From Aliiroseovarius sp. PrR006 (GTDB lineage Bacteria > Pseudomonadota > Alphaproteobacteria > Rhodobacterales > Rhodobacteraceae), in the NCBI RefSeq assembly GCF_010500215.1, contig NZ_JAAGOY010000004.1, positions 806,001 to 870,000 of the forward strand: DNA of 64,000 nt. The letters are read 5' to 3'. Under the pieces are notes generated by a model, which made no database searches, was not told the DNA's origin, and was given only the letters and a program-made list of their open reading frames with translations. The position numbers and the translations under genes were made by a program. This document shows positions 49,391 through 57,324 of the stretch, one piece after another; position 1 is the first letter of the stretch; the number at the start of each line of letters is the position of its first letter.

Positions 49391-50877
49391 GCCAACCGTC
49401 CTTCCAAAGCTGCCACCGCGACCGAGGCCTGTTCCACATCATCAAAGGGCAGCACATCATTACCAACGGTCTGGCCGGTTTCGTGCCCTTTGCCCGCAAT
49501 CAACAGTGTGTCGCCCGGCCCAAGAGCGTCGACACCGCGCAGGATGGCTTCGGCGCGGTCGCCAACATTAACGGCCTCAGGGCAGCCTTCCATCACCATA
49601 GCGCGGATCAGGGCTGGGTCTTCGGTGCGTGGGTTGTCGTCGGTGACAAAGACCACATCCGCGTTCCCCGCCGCCGCCTGCCCCATCAGAATACGTTTCG
49701 AGGTATCGCGGTCACCGCCAGCACCAAATACGACCACCAGACGCCCCAACACATGCGGGCGCATAGCACGCAGCGCGGTTTTCAGCGCATCAGGCGTGTG
49801 CGCATAGTCCACAAACACGGCGGCCCCATTTTCACGGGTCGCGGCGTGTTGCATCCGACCGCGCACGGTTTCCAGATCTTTGAACGTCTCGAAAACATGT
49901 TCCGGTTCCGCGCCACAGCCGATTGCCAGCCCTGCGGCAGCCAAGACATTCTCTGCCTGAAAGCCGCCGATCAGGTTCAGCCGCGCGGTGTAGGGCTTGC
50001 CCAACCAGGTAAACATCAGCTCCTGCCCCGTGGCGTCATAGCGGCGCGCCTTGAGTTGCAGTTCACACCCCTCGGCTTGCCCCACGCGGATCAGCTTCTG
50101 GCCACGTGCCTCGGCGATGGTCGCCATCTCGGCGCCCTTCGGGTCGTCCATGTTGATCACGGCGGTGCCATCTTCGGGCAGCACACGCGCGAAGAGACCC
50201 GCTTTGGCCGCGAAGTATTCGTCGAAGGTTTCGTGATAATCCAAATGGTCTTGCGTGAAGTTGGTGAAGGCAGCGGCGGACAGGCGCACCCCGTCCAGAC
50301 GGCGCTGCGCAAGGCCATGGCTGGACGCCTCCATCGCGGCGTGGGTCACGCCTGCACCGGCCATGTCGGCCAGTGTTTTGTGCAATGTGATGGGTTCAGG
50401 CGTGGTGTGCGACAAAGGGGCGGTGAACGCGCCTTCCACTCCGGTTGTACCCAGATTGGCGGCCTTGATGCCCAGAAGGGTCCAGATCTGGCGCGTGAAG
50501 CTTGCAACCGAGGTCTTTCCGTTCGTCCCCGTCGCTGCAACCATATGCTCGGGCTGCGTGCCGAACCAAAGCGCGGCGGCATAGGCGAGCGCCATACGCG
50601 GGTCTTCGGTCACAACAAGGGCGGCGTCCGACGCGGCCAGCTCGGCCTCGGCAATATTGGCACCTTCGGGATCGGTCAGGATGGCTGCTGCGCCCATGCG
50701 CAACGCGTATTGGATGAACTCGCCACCGTGCATCTTGGCCCCCGGAAGAGCTGCAAACAAATGGCCCGGTTTGACCAGACGGCTGTCCACCGACAGCCCC
50801 GTCACCTGCGCATCACGCCCGGCCCGGGCGCTGAGCCCCAGTTCACCCAGGGATTTCGTTACCATCTCAGCACCCAT
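49387..50877 (-). CDS. murE: UDP-N-acetylmuramoyl-L-alanyl-D-glutamate--2,6-diaminopimelate ligase
   Basis: This ligase of up to 496 residues adds the third amino acid of the stem peptide. The ATP motif ATGTNGKTSVASF is near residue 115. The DNPR motif (FVTDDNPRTEDP near residue 410) specifies meso-diaminopimelate, so the wall is DAP-type. Two possible starts, ATG 50877 and ATG 50865, are four codons apart; neither has a decisive ribosome-binding site. It is 16 nt after ftsI and overlaps murF by 4 nt. Confidence 0.95.
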   Translation of the reverse strand: MGAEMVTKSLGELGLSARAGRDAQVTGLSVDSRLVKPGHLFAALPGAKMHGGEFIQYALRMGAAAILTDPEGANIAEAELAASDAALVVTEDPRMALAYAAALWFGTQPEHMVAATGTNGKTSVASFTRQIWTLLGIKAANLGTTGVEGAFTAPLSHTTPEPITLHKTLADMAGAGVTHAAMEASSHGLAQRRLDGVRLSAAAFTNFTQDHLDYHETFDEYFAAKAGLFARVLPEDGTAVINMDDPKGAEMATIAEARGQKLIRVGQAEGCELQLKARRYDATGQELMFTWLGKPYTARLNLIGGFQAENVLAAAGLAIGCGAEPEHVFETFKDLETVRGRMQHAATRENGAAVFVDYAHTPDALKTALRAMRPHVLGRLVVVFGAGGDRDTSKRILMGQAAAGNADVVFVTDDNPRTEDPALIRAMVMEGCPEAVNVGDRAEAILRGVDALGPGDTLLIAGKGHETGQTVGNDVLPFDDVEQASVAVAALEGRLA

Positions 50878-50893
50878 CTGTTTGCCATCCGCT

Positions 50894-52699
50894 TTAGTTC
50901 GACGTGAGTGTTACCCCAGTTGCGGTCAAAGGTTCAACGTGGGTTTCGCGCGGTTTCATGCCCAAAAGGGGCGCCACACGTTCGATGATCGTGGCCGCGA
51001 CCGGAACCGCCGTCCAGCCAGCAGTGCGGCGCGGCTTGGTGCCCGAGGTCTCGACCGGTTCGTCCAGCGTCACAATCAGCACGTATTTCGGATTGTCGAC
51101 TGGGAACATGCTGGCAAAGGTGTTGATCACCTTGTCTTCGTAATACCCGCCACGCGGCTTAGGCTTGTCCGCCGTGCCGGTCTTTCCGCCGACCAGATAG
51201 CCCTGAACCTCACCAAAGCTGGCGGTGCCTTCCGTCACAACCTTGCGCAGCATATCGCGCGCTGCCGTAGCACTTTCCGCGCTCATCACGCGCGGGCCGC
51301 GGTCCACATGATGTTGTTTCAACACGGTAGGCGTCACCGCATAGCCACCATTGGCAATCGCTGCATAGGACGCCGCCAAGTGCATCGGCGTGTTGGAAAT
51401 ACCGTGACCATAGGAAATCGTGACCGCGCTGAGCTTGCCCCATTTTTGTGGCAAAAGCGGGGTCGACCCCGAGGCCTCGACAATCTCGAACGGGGTGCGA
51501 TCGAGCAGGCCCAGTGTTTTCAGGAACTCCTGCTGACGTTCTGGACCGATCTGCAGCGCCATGCGGCCCGTGCCGCGGTTCGAGCTTTTGACGATGATGT
51601 CCGATACTGACAGCTCGCCATAATTCTTGTTGCGAAACTCGCCGATGCTGAAGCCCGAGATCTTCATCGGCTGTCCCGTGTCGATCACAGTGTTCGGGTT
51701 CACCAGCCCCAGATCCATCGCCTGAATGGCGGTGAAAATCTTGAAGGTCGAGCCAAGTTCATAGACGCCCTGCACCGCGCGGTTAAAGAGCGGGCTGTCA
51801 GATTGATCCATCCCTTTGTCCGCCACGGTCAAGGGACGTGGACGGTTGTTCGGGTCGAAATCCGGCAGCGACGCGACCGAGATCACCTCGCCCGTGTGCA
51901 CATCCATCAAGATCGCTGCGGCACCCTTGGCATTCATCATCTTCATGCCGCCATAGAGAACACGTTCGACCGCGTCCTGAATGGTCAGGTCGATGGACAG
52001 CTCAAGCGGTGCGCCGCCATTGGCAGGATCGCGCAGGAACTCGTCGAATTGCTTTTCGACACCGGCAACGCCAATCACTTCAGCCGCAGAAACGCCTTCG
52101 CGCCCAAAGCTTGCCCCGCCCAGCACGTGGGCTGCCAGCTTGCCGTTCGGATACAGGCGCATCTCGCGCGGGCCAAACAGAAGGCCCGGCTCGCCAATGT
52201 CGAACACGGCCTGTTTCTGCTCAGGGCTAATTTTCTTCTTGATCCACAGGAACTTACGCGACCCGGTGAAATCCTTGATCAGGCGCTCGTGCTCCAGATC
52301 CGGGAAGATACGCACCAGCTCTGTCGCGGCGCGTTTCGGGTCGACCATCTGATGCGGCTGCGCATAAAGCGCGTGGGTCACAAGATTGGTCGCCAGAATT
52401 CGACCCTGACGGTCCAAAATGTCAGCGCGCGCGGTTGCGATGGACGCGCCCGGCGCTTGCGCGCGCGGCTCTTGCGCTTCAGACGCGGACAGGGTTGCCA
52501 TGCGCACCCCGACCATCGCAAAGGCACACAGGAAAAACCCAGCAAGCACCAAAAGCCGCCCTTCCGAGCGCAGACGCGATTCATTGCGGATCTGGTCATG
52601 CCGCTGGCGCAGGTTTTCTCGTTCGATGGTATCGGGGTTTTCACCCTTGGCGCGCGCTTCAAGAATGCGGGCAAGCGGACGAAGGGGGACGCGGGTCAT
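50894..52699 (-). CDS. ftsI: Peptidoglycan D,D-transpeptidase FtsI (PBP3)
   Basis: This 601-residue class B penicillin-binding protein makes septal peptidoglycan. A cytoplasmic basic N-terminus (to ~47) precedes one membrane anchor (residues ~48-67). The transpeptidase domain has the SxxK motif STFK near residue 316, SSN near residue 370 and KTGT near residue 505. The start shares a base with the ftsL stop (TAATG). Typical length and context for the dcw cluster. Confidence 0.95.
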   Translation of the reverse strand: MTRVPLRPLARILEARAKGENPDTIERENLRQRHDQIRNESRLRSEGRLLVLAGFFLCAFAMVGVRMATLSASEAQEPRAQAPGASIATARADILDRQGRILATNLVTHALYAQPHQMVDPKRAATELVRIFPDLEHERLIKDFTGSRKFLWIKKKISPEQKQAVFDIGEPGLLFGPREMRLYPNGKLAAHVLGGASFGREGVSAAEVIGVAGVEKQFDEFLRDPANGGAPLELSIDLTIQDAVERVLYGGMKMMNAKGAAAILMDVHTGEVISVASLPDFDPNNRPRPLTVADKGMDQSDSPLFNRAVQGVYELGSTFKIFTAIQAMDLGLVNPNTVIDTGQPMKISGFSIGEFRNKNYGELSVSDIIVKSSNRGTGRMALQIGPERQQEFLKTLGLLDRTPFEIVEASGSTPLLPQKWGKLSAVTISYGHGISNTPMHLAASYAAIANGGYAVTPTVLKQHHVDRGPRVMSAESATAARDMLRKVVTEGTASFGEVQGYLVGGKTGTADKPKPRGGYYEDKVINTFASMFPVDNPKYVLIVTLDEPVETSGTKPRRTAGWTAVPVAATIIERVAPLLGMKPRETHVEPLTATGVTLTSN

Positions 52700-53040
52700 T
52701 ATTCGATCGCTCCCATTACTTCGACGGCGCCGGTAAATTCGGGTAGCCCATCATCTTCAGCAAAAGCGATCTGATCGACGCGGCCGAATTGGCCCGGCTC
52801 CAGCACGTTCAGCTCCAGCTTGTCATAGTTCAGCTGCGCCAGATCCCGCAGACGGTCGGGACGGTTCAGATAGGCCCATTCGGCACGCAGAACGGCCAGT
52901 TCCTCCTGCATGCGTCCAATCTCGCTTTGCAATTCCTGCGCGTGATCCAGTGAGGCTTGCGTTTTGTAGTTTTCCGAATAGGCCCAATAGGCCAGACCCA
53001 TCACGGCAAGAGCGGAAAGGATATACAGCAAACTACGCAT
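52699..53040 (-). CDS. ftsL: Cell division protein FtsL
   Basis: This 113-residue bitopic protein has one N-terminal membrane helix ([19 protein letters not shown]) followed by a coiled-coil stretch (residues ~30-60, alternating Leu/Ala with Glu/Gln). FtsL forms the FtsQLB divisome complex. Sequence conservation is low in this family. The call rests on size, topology and the position between rsmH and ftsI, with TAATG overlaps on both sides. Confidence 0.85.
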   Translation of the reverse strand: MRSLLYILSALAVMGLAYWAYSENYKTQASLDHAQELQSEIGRMQEELAVLRAEWAYLNRPDRLRDLAQLNYDKLELNVLEPGQFGRVDQIAFAEDDGLPEFTGAVEVMGAIE

Positions 53041-54050
53041 TACGCTCTGTCCTTAAATACCAGCGGCGGCAACCCAAGCTTCTTGCGATCCGAAGGGCCA
53101 GCGGGGGCATCCGTGCGGGTGGCCACCCTCAAACGGGCCGAACGGGCACGCGGATTTTCTTGCAATTCTTCCTTGTCCGGGCCGATGGCTTTGCGCGGGG
53201 TCAGCTTGAAGCGCGGAGTCTCTTCTGCAGCTTCCGGTGCATAGCGCGACCCGCCCCCGCCCGAGGACGCACGCGCCTGCAGGAACCGCTTTACCACGCG
53301 GTCTTCCATGGAATGGAAGGTCACGACAGCGAGTTTACCACCAGGCTTTAACGCCCGCTCCGCTGCCTCAAGCCCCTCAATCAATTGACCAAATTCATCA
53401 TTCACCGCGATGCGGATCGCCTGAAAACTGCGCGTCGCAGGGTGACTTTGACCCGGCTTCGATCGCGGCAGGTTCTTCTCGATCACCTCGGCCAATTGTA
53501 AGGTCGTCTCAAACGGTGTCTCGGCCCGCGCCTTCACAATCGCGCGTGCAATCCGGCGCGAGGCACGTTCTTCACCGTAGTGATACAGTATGTCCGCCAG
53601 CGCATCAGCATCCGCTTCGTTCACCAGATCAGCGGCCGAAGGACCAGATTGGCTCATCCGCATGTCAAGCGGGCCATCTTTCATGAAGGAAAAGCCACGC
53701 TCAGCCAGGTCCAGCTGCATCGAGCTGACACCCAGATCCAGCACAACCCCATCGAGAAGCTTGCCAGCCAGCGTGTCCATCTCGGAAAACGTGCCTTCAC
53801 GCAACGCCAGCCGGTCGCCATAATCGCCCGCCCAGCTTGCGGCCATCTCGAACACCATCGGATCTCGGTCGATCCCGCAGACCCAATCGGCCCCGGCATC
53901 GAGCAATCCGCGTGTATAGCCGCCCGCACCGAACGTCCCGTCTGCCCAGTCGCCGGAAACAGGCGCGACCGCCTCCAGAAGCGGCCGTAGCAAAACAGGA
54001 ATATGGGGACGCTTGTCAGGTGAGTTGTTTGGGGCAGCCGGATCTGACAT
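53040..54050 (-). CDS. rsmH: 16S rRNA (cytosine(1402)-N(4))-methyltransferase
   Basis: This 336-residue SAM-dependent methyltransferase (formerly MraW) modifies C1402 in the 30S P site. [13 protein letters not shown] is near residue 16, the SAM-binding [14 protein letters not shown] near residue 36, [16 protein letters not shown] near residue 103, and [14 protein letters not shown] near residue 245. The ATG 54048-54050 begins one nucleotide after the mraZ stop; an open extension through mraZ in another frame is rejected. Confidence 0.95.
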   Translation of the reverse strand: MSDPAAPNNSPDKRPHIPVLLRPLLEAVAPVSGDWADGTFGAGGYTRGLLDAGADWVCGIDRDPMVFEMAASWAGDYGDRLALREGTFSEMDTLAGKLLDGVVLDLGVSSMQLDLAERGFSFMKDGPLDMRMSQSGPSAADLVNEADADALADILYHYGEERASRRIARAIVKARAETPFETTLQLAEVIEKNLPRSKPGQSHPATRSFQAIRIAVNDEFGQLIEGLEAAERALKPGGKLAVVTFHSMEDRVVKRFLQARASSGGGGSRYAPEAAEETPRFKLTPRKAIGPDKEELQENPRARSARLRVATRTDAPAGPSDRKKLGLPPLVFKDRA

Positions 54051-54051
54051 T

Positions 54052-54555
54052 TTAGCCTTCCCCCTGCCCGCCCAACAGGGACAGCACATCAAAATCATCC
54101 GGCTGTTCGTCCAGCCATTCTTCGGTTTTGGCGACCTCGACCTCTTCATAGGTCTCGGGCTTCCAGATCTGGAACGTGTCGCCGGTGGCGATAAAGAACG
54201 CCTCTTTGTCCAACCCGATCTTCTGACGCAGCTTCGCGGGCAGCACCAAACGGCCAGTTTCATCCACGGTTGTGGGGAAGGATTGCCCGTTGAACAAACG
54301 CTCCAGCATCCGACGCTCCATCGAGCCCCGCTGCATCTGTGCGATCTGGTCGTCCACCTCGTCGATAGCCTCGATCGTGTAAGCTTCCAGATAGTTGCGG
54401 CGGTGGTCGCCATATACAATGACAAGATTGGGGTTCAGACCGTCGGTCCAATCAGGGTCGCCCGCTTCCAGCACACGGCGAAACAGGGCCGGGATCGAAA
54501 CCCTGCCCTTCGCGTCCACCTTATGGTGGCTTTCACCTCTGAACCTGCGTGCCAC
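54052..54555 (-). CDS. mraZ: Transcriptional regulator MraZ
   Basis: This 167-residue protein has two AbrB/SpoVT-like MraZ domains: [15 protein letters not shown] near residue 13 and [17 protein letters not shown] near residue 95. MraZ forms ring-shaped oligomers that bind tandem TGGG repeats and repress the division/cell-wall operon. The start is GTG at 54553-54555 with only a weak GGGGG upstream. A terminator lies 58 nt upstream and TGGG repeats lie in the promoter further up, both consistent with autoregulation. It is the first gene of the dcw cluster. Confidence 0.95.
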   Translation of the reverse strand: MARRFRGESHHKVDAKGRVSIPALFRRVLEAGDPDWTDGLNPNLVIVYGDHRRNYLEAYTIEAIDEVDDQIAQMQRGSMERRMLERLFNGQSFPTTVDETGRLVLPAKLRQKIGLDKEAFFIATGDTFQIWKPETYEEVEVAKTEEWLDEQPDDFDVLSLLGGQGEG

Positions 54556-54605
54556 TTGCGCGGCCCCCTTTAATCAACTGTCCCGCCAACCCTGATTGGG
54601 GCTGG

Positions 54606-54649
54606 AATAAAAACGGCGAATTGATCTGCTGCCACTGACCAATCCGCCG
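54606..54649 (-). terminator. Intrinsic terminator/attenuator in the mraZ leader
   Basis: On the minus strand, CGGCGGATTGGTC-AGTGGCAGCA-GATCAATTCGCCG forms a 13-bp stem (two G-U pairs) followed by TTTTTATT. It ends 50 bp before the mraZ start codon with no gene between, so it would stop most leader transcripts and release a small RNA. Confidence 0.85.
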
Positions 54650-54815
54650 CCTGTCCCGTTTCCGGGGGTGCCCAGCTGCGCGCGCCACCTGGGGGGATGT
54701 CTGCTCGCGTACGCGCCGGATCTCTTTCGTATGATGAAGCGGGGGCCTGTATGAAACCTGACTTGGGAGTGTCTAGCGGGGTCTTGTTGCCCCTTTCTGT
54801 CCCGTCCTCATCTTG
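54606..54815 (-). ncRNA. UpsM-like small RNA from the mraZ 5' leader
   Basis: Predicted transcript of about 210 nt, from a promoter with -10 at 54822-54827 to the intrinsic terminator at 54606-54649. In Rhodobacter sphaeroides the abundant ~206-nt sRNA UpsM comes from the same place, the mraZ leader. Identity in size and genomic position is the evidence; I have not compared the sequences. The exact 5' end is inferred as about 7 nt after the -10 element. Confidence 0.65.
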
Positions 54816-54821
54816 AATACA

Positions 54822-54850
54822 TGGATAACTTGGGAATTCATGGGAAGCAA
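54822..54850 (-). promoter_or_regulatory. Promoter of the mraZ leader with overlapping MraZ boxes
   Basis: On the minus strand, -35 TTGCTT (54845-54850), a 17-nt spacer, and -10 TATCCA (54822-54827). The spacer and -10 contain three tandem TGG(G/A) units on the plus strand, starting at 54822, 54831 and 54841, i.e. 9-10 bp apart. That is the spacing of known MraZ operators, so bound MraZ would cover the promoter. Confidence 0.6.
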
Positions 54851-55106
54851 TAGTTTTTTGCGGGACCGAACATGGAGCAACGGTAGAAAAATCGCGCAGA
54901 TTCAAGTGCAAATGCAGAATACCTAGCGAAATTTTGCGGAATGTAGGCCAACTTACAAAATCACCCACAAGATATAGTGCTGCCACCGCAGAATCATTTT
55001 TCCCATAAAATCCAAAATTTTTTACTTTTTTACGAGAGTGGTGCGCTCAGGCCGCAGTTATAGCCGCGCTCAACGCGAAAATCCATAGGCGGACAGCCTG
55101 ATTTTT

Positions 55107-55161
55107 CCCACATCCATGGCTCGGCCCATGATTTCCCAGCCGGCCCACCCATGAATTCCCA
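55107..55161 (-). promoter_or_regulatory. Second cluster of MraZ-type TGGG repeats
   Basis: Six TGGG tetramers occur on the minus strand, at 55161, 55151, 55147, 55138, 55128 and 55110 (5' base). Two pairs have exact 10-bp spacing, TGGGAATTCATGGG and TGGGAAATCATGGG. The first 14-mer is identical, in opposite orientation, to the one in the promoter at 54831-54844. A possible -10 (TATAAC at 55057-55062, minus) lies downstream. The remaining leader between the two clusters holds AT-rich sequence but no recognisable gene. Confidence 0.55.
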
Positions 55162-55181
55162 AAGGAGGCCTCTCACCAGCG

Positions 55182-55214
55182 AAAACGCCCGGCGCATTCT
55201 CTGCACCGGGCGTT
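55182..55214 (-). terminator. Intrinsic terminator of mrp
   Basis: On the minus strand, AACGCCCGGTGCA-GAGAA-TGCGCCGGGCGTT (13-bp stem, one G-U pair) followed by TT, 24 nt after the mrp stop. It separates mrp from the dcw leader. Confidence 0.85.
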
Positions 55215-55237
55215 CATGTCATTGCATTTCCAAGATC

Positions 55238-56311
55238 TCAGGCGATCCCGCGCGCCACCATGTCTTGAGCCAGCTTGGCATAGGCATCGGCCACCGCCCC
55301 CTCGCCCGCAGCAATCGGCGTACCGCCGTCGCCCGCAAGGCGCACATCCAAGGACAGCGGGATTTCCCCAAGGAAGGGCGCACCAATCGCCGCGGCCTCG
55401 TCCTTTACGCCGCCATGACCGAACAGATGCGCCTCGTGGCCGCAATCAGGGCAAACATATGAGGACATGTTTTCAACGAGCCCCAAAATCGGAACCTTCA
55501 CCTTATCAAACATGTCGATGGCTTTGCGCGCATCCAGAAGCGCCACGTCCTGCGGGGTCGAGACCACGACCGCTCCGCTGATCTGTGCCTTTTGCGCCAG
55601 CGTCAGTTGCACGTCACCAGTTCCGGGCGGCAGATCGATTAGCAGCACGTCAAGCGGCCCCCACGAGACTTGGAACAGCATCTGTTGCAACGCGCCCATC
55701 AGCATGGGCCCACGCCAGACAACGGCCTCGCGATCCGATTTCAGCATCAGGCCAATCGACATCATCTTGACCCCGTGCGCCATGACCGGTGTCAACATGT
55801 CGCCGTCGGGGGATCCGGGCCGCTCGCTTGTGCCCATCATGCGCGGCTGTGACGGGCCGAGGATATCGGCATCCAGAAGCCCCACCTTGCGCCCTTGCTT
55901 GGCCAGCGCCACTGCAAGGTTAGAGCTGAGCGTGGATTTCCCGACCCCCCCCTTGCCCGAGGCAATCGCAACAATCGACTTCACGCCCGGCACTTGCATC
56001 GGACCCGCCTGCGGCTTGGGGTGGCCACCAATCTTCAAATTCGGTGCAGGCTTTGCGGGGGCAGCACCGTGGGCCGTCAAAATGACAGACACGCTCTCGA
56101 TCCCCGGCAGATCGGCCACGGCGGCCTCGGCCGCACGGCGTTGTGGCTCTAGTCCTGCGGCCTGCTTGGGCGACTGCGCTTCGATTACGAACCGCACCAC
56201 CGCCCCATCGACTGTCAGAGCGCGCACCATGTCGCGCGATACAAGATCGCCACCATCCGGCAACGCCACTGCCGACAGCGCGCCCATAATCCTGTCTTTT
56301 ACATCCGCCAT
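55238..56311 (-). CDS. mrp: Mrp/NBP35-family iron-sulfur carrier ATPase
   Basis: This 357-residue protein has an N-terminal MIP18/DUF59 domain (residues ~1-85) and a P-loop ATPase domain. The deviant Walker A motif GKGGVGKST is near residue 118. Near the C-terminus CPDCG provides the CxxC that holds a bridging 4Fe-4S cluster in the family. It carries Fe-S clusters to apoproteins, possibly including complex I. The ATG 56309-56311 has AAGGAGG at 5 nt; longer in-frame forms are rejected. Confidence 0.92.
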   Translation of the reverse strand: MADVKDRIMGALSAVALPDGGDLVSRDMVRALTVDGAVVRFVIEAQSPKQAAGLEPQRRAAEAAVADLPGIESVSVILTAHGAAPAKPAPNLKIGGHPKPQAGPMQVPGVKSIVAIASGKGGVGKSTLSSNLAVALAKQGRKVGLLDADILGPSQPRMMGTSERPGSPDGDMLTPVMAHGVKMMSIGLMLKSDREAVVWRGPMLMGALQQMLFQVSWGPLDVLLIDLPPGTGDVQLTLAQKAQISGAVVVSTPQDVALLDARKAIDMFDKVKVPILGLVENMSSYVCPDCGHEAHLFGHGGVKDEAAAIGAPFLGEIPLSLDVRLAGDGGTPIAAGEGAVADAYAKLAQDMVARGIA

Positions 56312-56761
56312 TGAAGCCTCCTTGATCCTGACCTCTTTACTTGGCGAATTTCTACGGGCGCGCAAGGGGCTAATCAGTTGGTCAGATCACGCCCCGAAGA
56401 ATCATTCGCGCGCCTTCAGCGGCCCTGTCCGCTCATCACACCCCACATTAAGTAGTGCCGAAATTCACCGCAGGAACTTTAAGACGAAAACTTACCCCAC
56501 GGCACTTAACACACCAATCTTTCTGCTGTGCAGCAATTAAGGGCGACGCACAGCCTGATTGCGCCTAAATGCCTATTTTATTGGCCATTTTACCTATGCG
56601 CCAGACGCATGCCGGGTTTGTTTTTCCAAGGTATTGTGCATTCGCAGCATTACCCCCATGTTTGCTTCACAGCGACACCGTTGTCGCTAACAAGAAGAGT
56701 TTGGCCCAACGATACGGGCACCCAACCCGCAGAGATCTGCGAACAAAAGTGAGTACGTGCA
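56312..56761 (+). promoter_or_regulatory. Divergent mrp/DUF1127 region with RpoH-like promoter
   Basis: A 450-bp gene-free stretch. An RpoH (sigma-32)-like promoter is visible on the plus strand: TTG at 56634-56636, 17 nt, then CCCCATGT at 56654-56661, predicting a start near 56668, about 95 nt upstream of the DUF1127 gene. An imperfect inverted repeat (GTGCCG at 56456-56461, CGGCAC at 56502-56507) lies upstream. A 74-codon open frame within the region shows no homology or codon signal. Confidence 0.5.
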
Positions 56762-56977
56762 ATGGCACACGCATCTGAAATCATTCTGGCTCATGCCAGC
56801 CTAGCTGATCGGTTCGTCGCCTTGATCGCAGGCTGGAAAGACGACTTCGCTACGCGTCAAGCCTATCGCCAGACCGTGAAAGAGCTGAGCAGCCTGAGCG
56901 ATCGCGAGCTGAAAGATCTGGGCATCAACCGAAGCTCGATCCGCCTGATTGCACGCATGGCCGTTTACGGCAACTAA
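56762..56977 (+). CDS. DUF1127 small protein (CcaF1-like)
   Basis: This 71-residue basic protein has the C-terminal YjiS/DUF1127 domain (residues ~35-70, LSSLSDRELKDLGINRSSI). The start ATG is preceded by AGTACGTGCA with little ribosome-binding site. In Rhodobacter sphaeroides the DUF1127 protein CcaF1 is encoded directly upstream of the CcsR sRNAs, is RpoH-dependent, and has RNA-binding activity linked to stress. Here too, eight CCTCCTCCC hairpins begin 12 nt after the stop. Orthology is inferred from this arrangement. Confidence 0.9.
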   Translation: MAHASEIILAHASLADRFVALIAGWKDDFATRQAYRQTVKELSSLSDRELKDLGINRSSIRLIARMAVYGN

Positions 56978-56988
56978 GTTTCTGTTCC

Positions 56989-57057
56989 CCGCCTTCCTCC
57001 TCCCTGGCGGTGAACTGAATGGCGGCGAGGTCTCTCCTCCTCCCTGATCTCGCCGCC
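56989..57057 (+). ncRNA. CcsR/cuckoo-type sRNA unit 1 (hairpins 1-2)
   Basis: Hairpin 1: CCGCC (56989-56993) and GGCGG (57006-57010) with CCTCCTCCC at 56996-57004 in the loop. Hairpin 2: GGCGGCGAG (57021-57029) and CTCGCCGCC (57049-57057) with the motif at 57036-57044. Two motif-presenting hairpins per unit is the CcsR layout. Confidence 0.85.
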
Positions 57058-57067
57058 CAAAATCTTC

Positions 57068-57136
57068 GGACTGTCACCCTCCTCCCAGACAGTCCTCGGG
57101 TCGCGGTGATGTCTTCCTCCTCCCTGACATCACCGC
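57068..57136 (+). ncRNA. CcsR/cuckoo-type sRNA unit 2 (hairpins 3-4)
   Basis: Hairpin 3: GGACTGTC/GACAGTCC (57068-57075, 57088-57095), motif at 57078-57086. Hairpin 4: GCGGTGATGTC/GACATCACCGC (57103-57113, 57126-57136), motif at 57116-57124. Stems are perfect but share no sequence with unit 1; only the loop is conserved. Confidence 0.87.
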
Positions 57137-57142
57137 ACCCCC

Positions 57143-57217
57143 AAATTTCGGGGCGTTCCACCCTCCTCCCAGGAACAACCCGATTTGACGTGGGTCACCT
57201 CCTCCCGACCCAGGTCA
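57143..57217 (+). ncRNA. CcsR/cuckoo-type sRNA unit 3 (hairpins 5-6)
   Basis: Hairpin 5: GTTCC/GGAAC (57155-57159, 57172-57176), extended after an internal loop by CGGG/CCCG and AAAT/ATTT; motif at 57162-57170. Hairpin 6: TGGGTC/GACCCA (57191-57196, 57207-57212), extended by TGAC/GTCA; motif at 57198-57206. The two share base 57186. Confidence 0.84.
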
Positions 57218-57223
57218 CAGCGC

Positions 57224-57308
57224 CGGACCTCTCTCCTCCTCCCAGAGGTCCGACCAAATAGGAAACGGCGTCGCTCTCCTCCTCCCGAGCGGCGCCGTTT
57301 TTCTTTTC
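57224..57308 (+). ncRNA. CcsR/cuckoo-type sRNA unit 4 (hairpins 7-8)
   Basis: Hairpin 7: CGGACCTCT/AGAGGTCCG (57224-57232, 57244-57252), motif at 57235-57243. Hairpin 8: a 12-bp stem, AAACGGCG and CGCT against AGCG and CGCCGTTT with single unpaired bases (57263-57275, 57288-57300), motif at 57278-57286. Hairpin 8 runs into a T-tract and so doubles as the terminator of the unit. Confidence 0.86.
57263..57308 (+). terminator. Terminator of the DUF1127-CcsR transcript
   Basis: Hairpin 8 of the array is followed by TTTTTCTTTT (57298-57307), forming an intrinsic terminator. On the opposite strand the same stem ends in TTT, giving at best a weak stop for the convergent helicase gene, which ends at 57325. 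Confidence 0.8.
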
Positions 57309-57324
57309 GGAATGTCTGATGTGT

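Noticed and set aside
54570-54986. 138-codon ORF in the mraZ leader (minus strand)
   Set aside because: It runs through the predicted promoter, sRNA and terminator; no ribosome-binding site and no recognisable domain.
55002-55035. AT-rich tract in the mraZ leader as a replication origin or DnaA region
   Set aside because: No DnaA-box cluster or origin-linked genes; it is simply an AT-rich leader segment.
56528-56752. 74-codon ORF upstream of the DUF1127 gene
   Set aside because: It overlaps the RpoH-like promoter and has atypical codon use; no family.
56989-57300. Regularly repeated short motif resembling a repeat-spacer (CRISPR-like) array
   Set aside because: The repeat is only 9 nt, spacers form perfect hairpins around it, and no cas genes are present; it is the CcsR/cuckoo RNA pattern.
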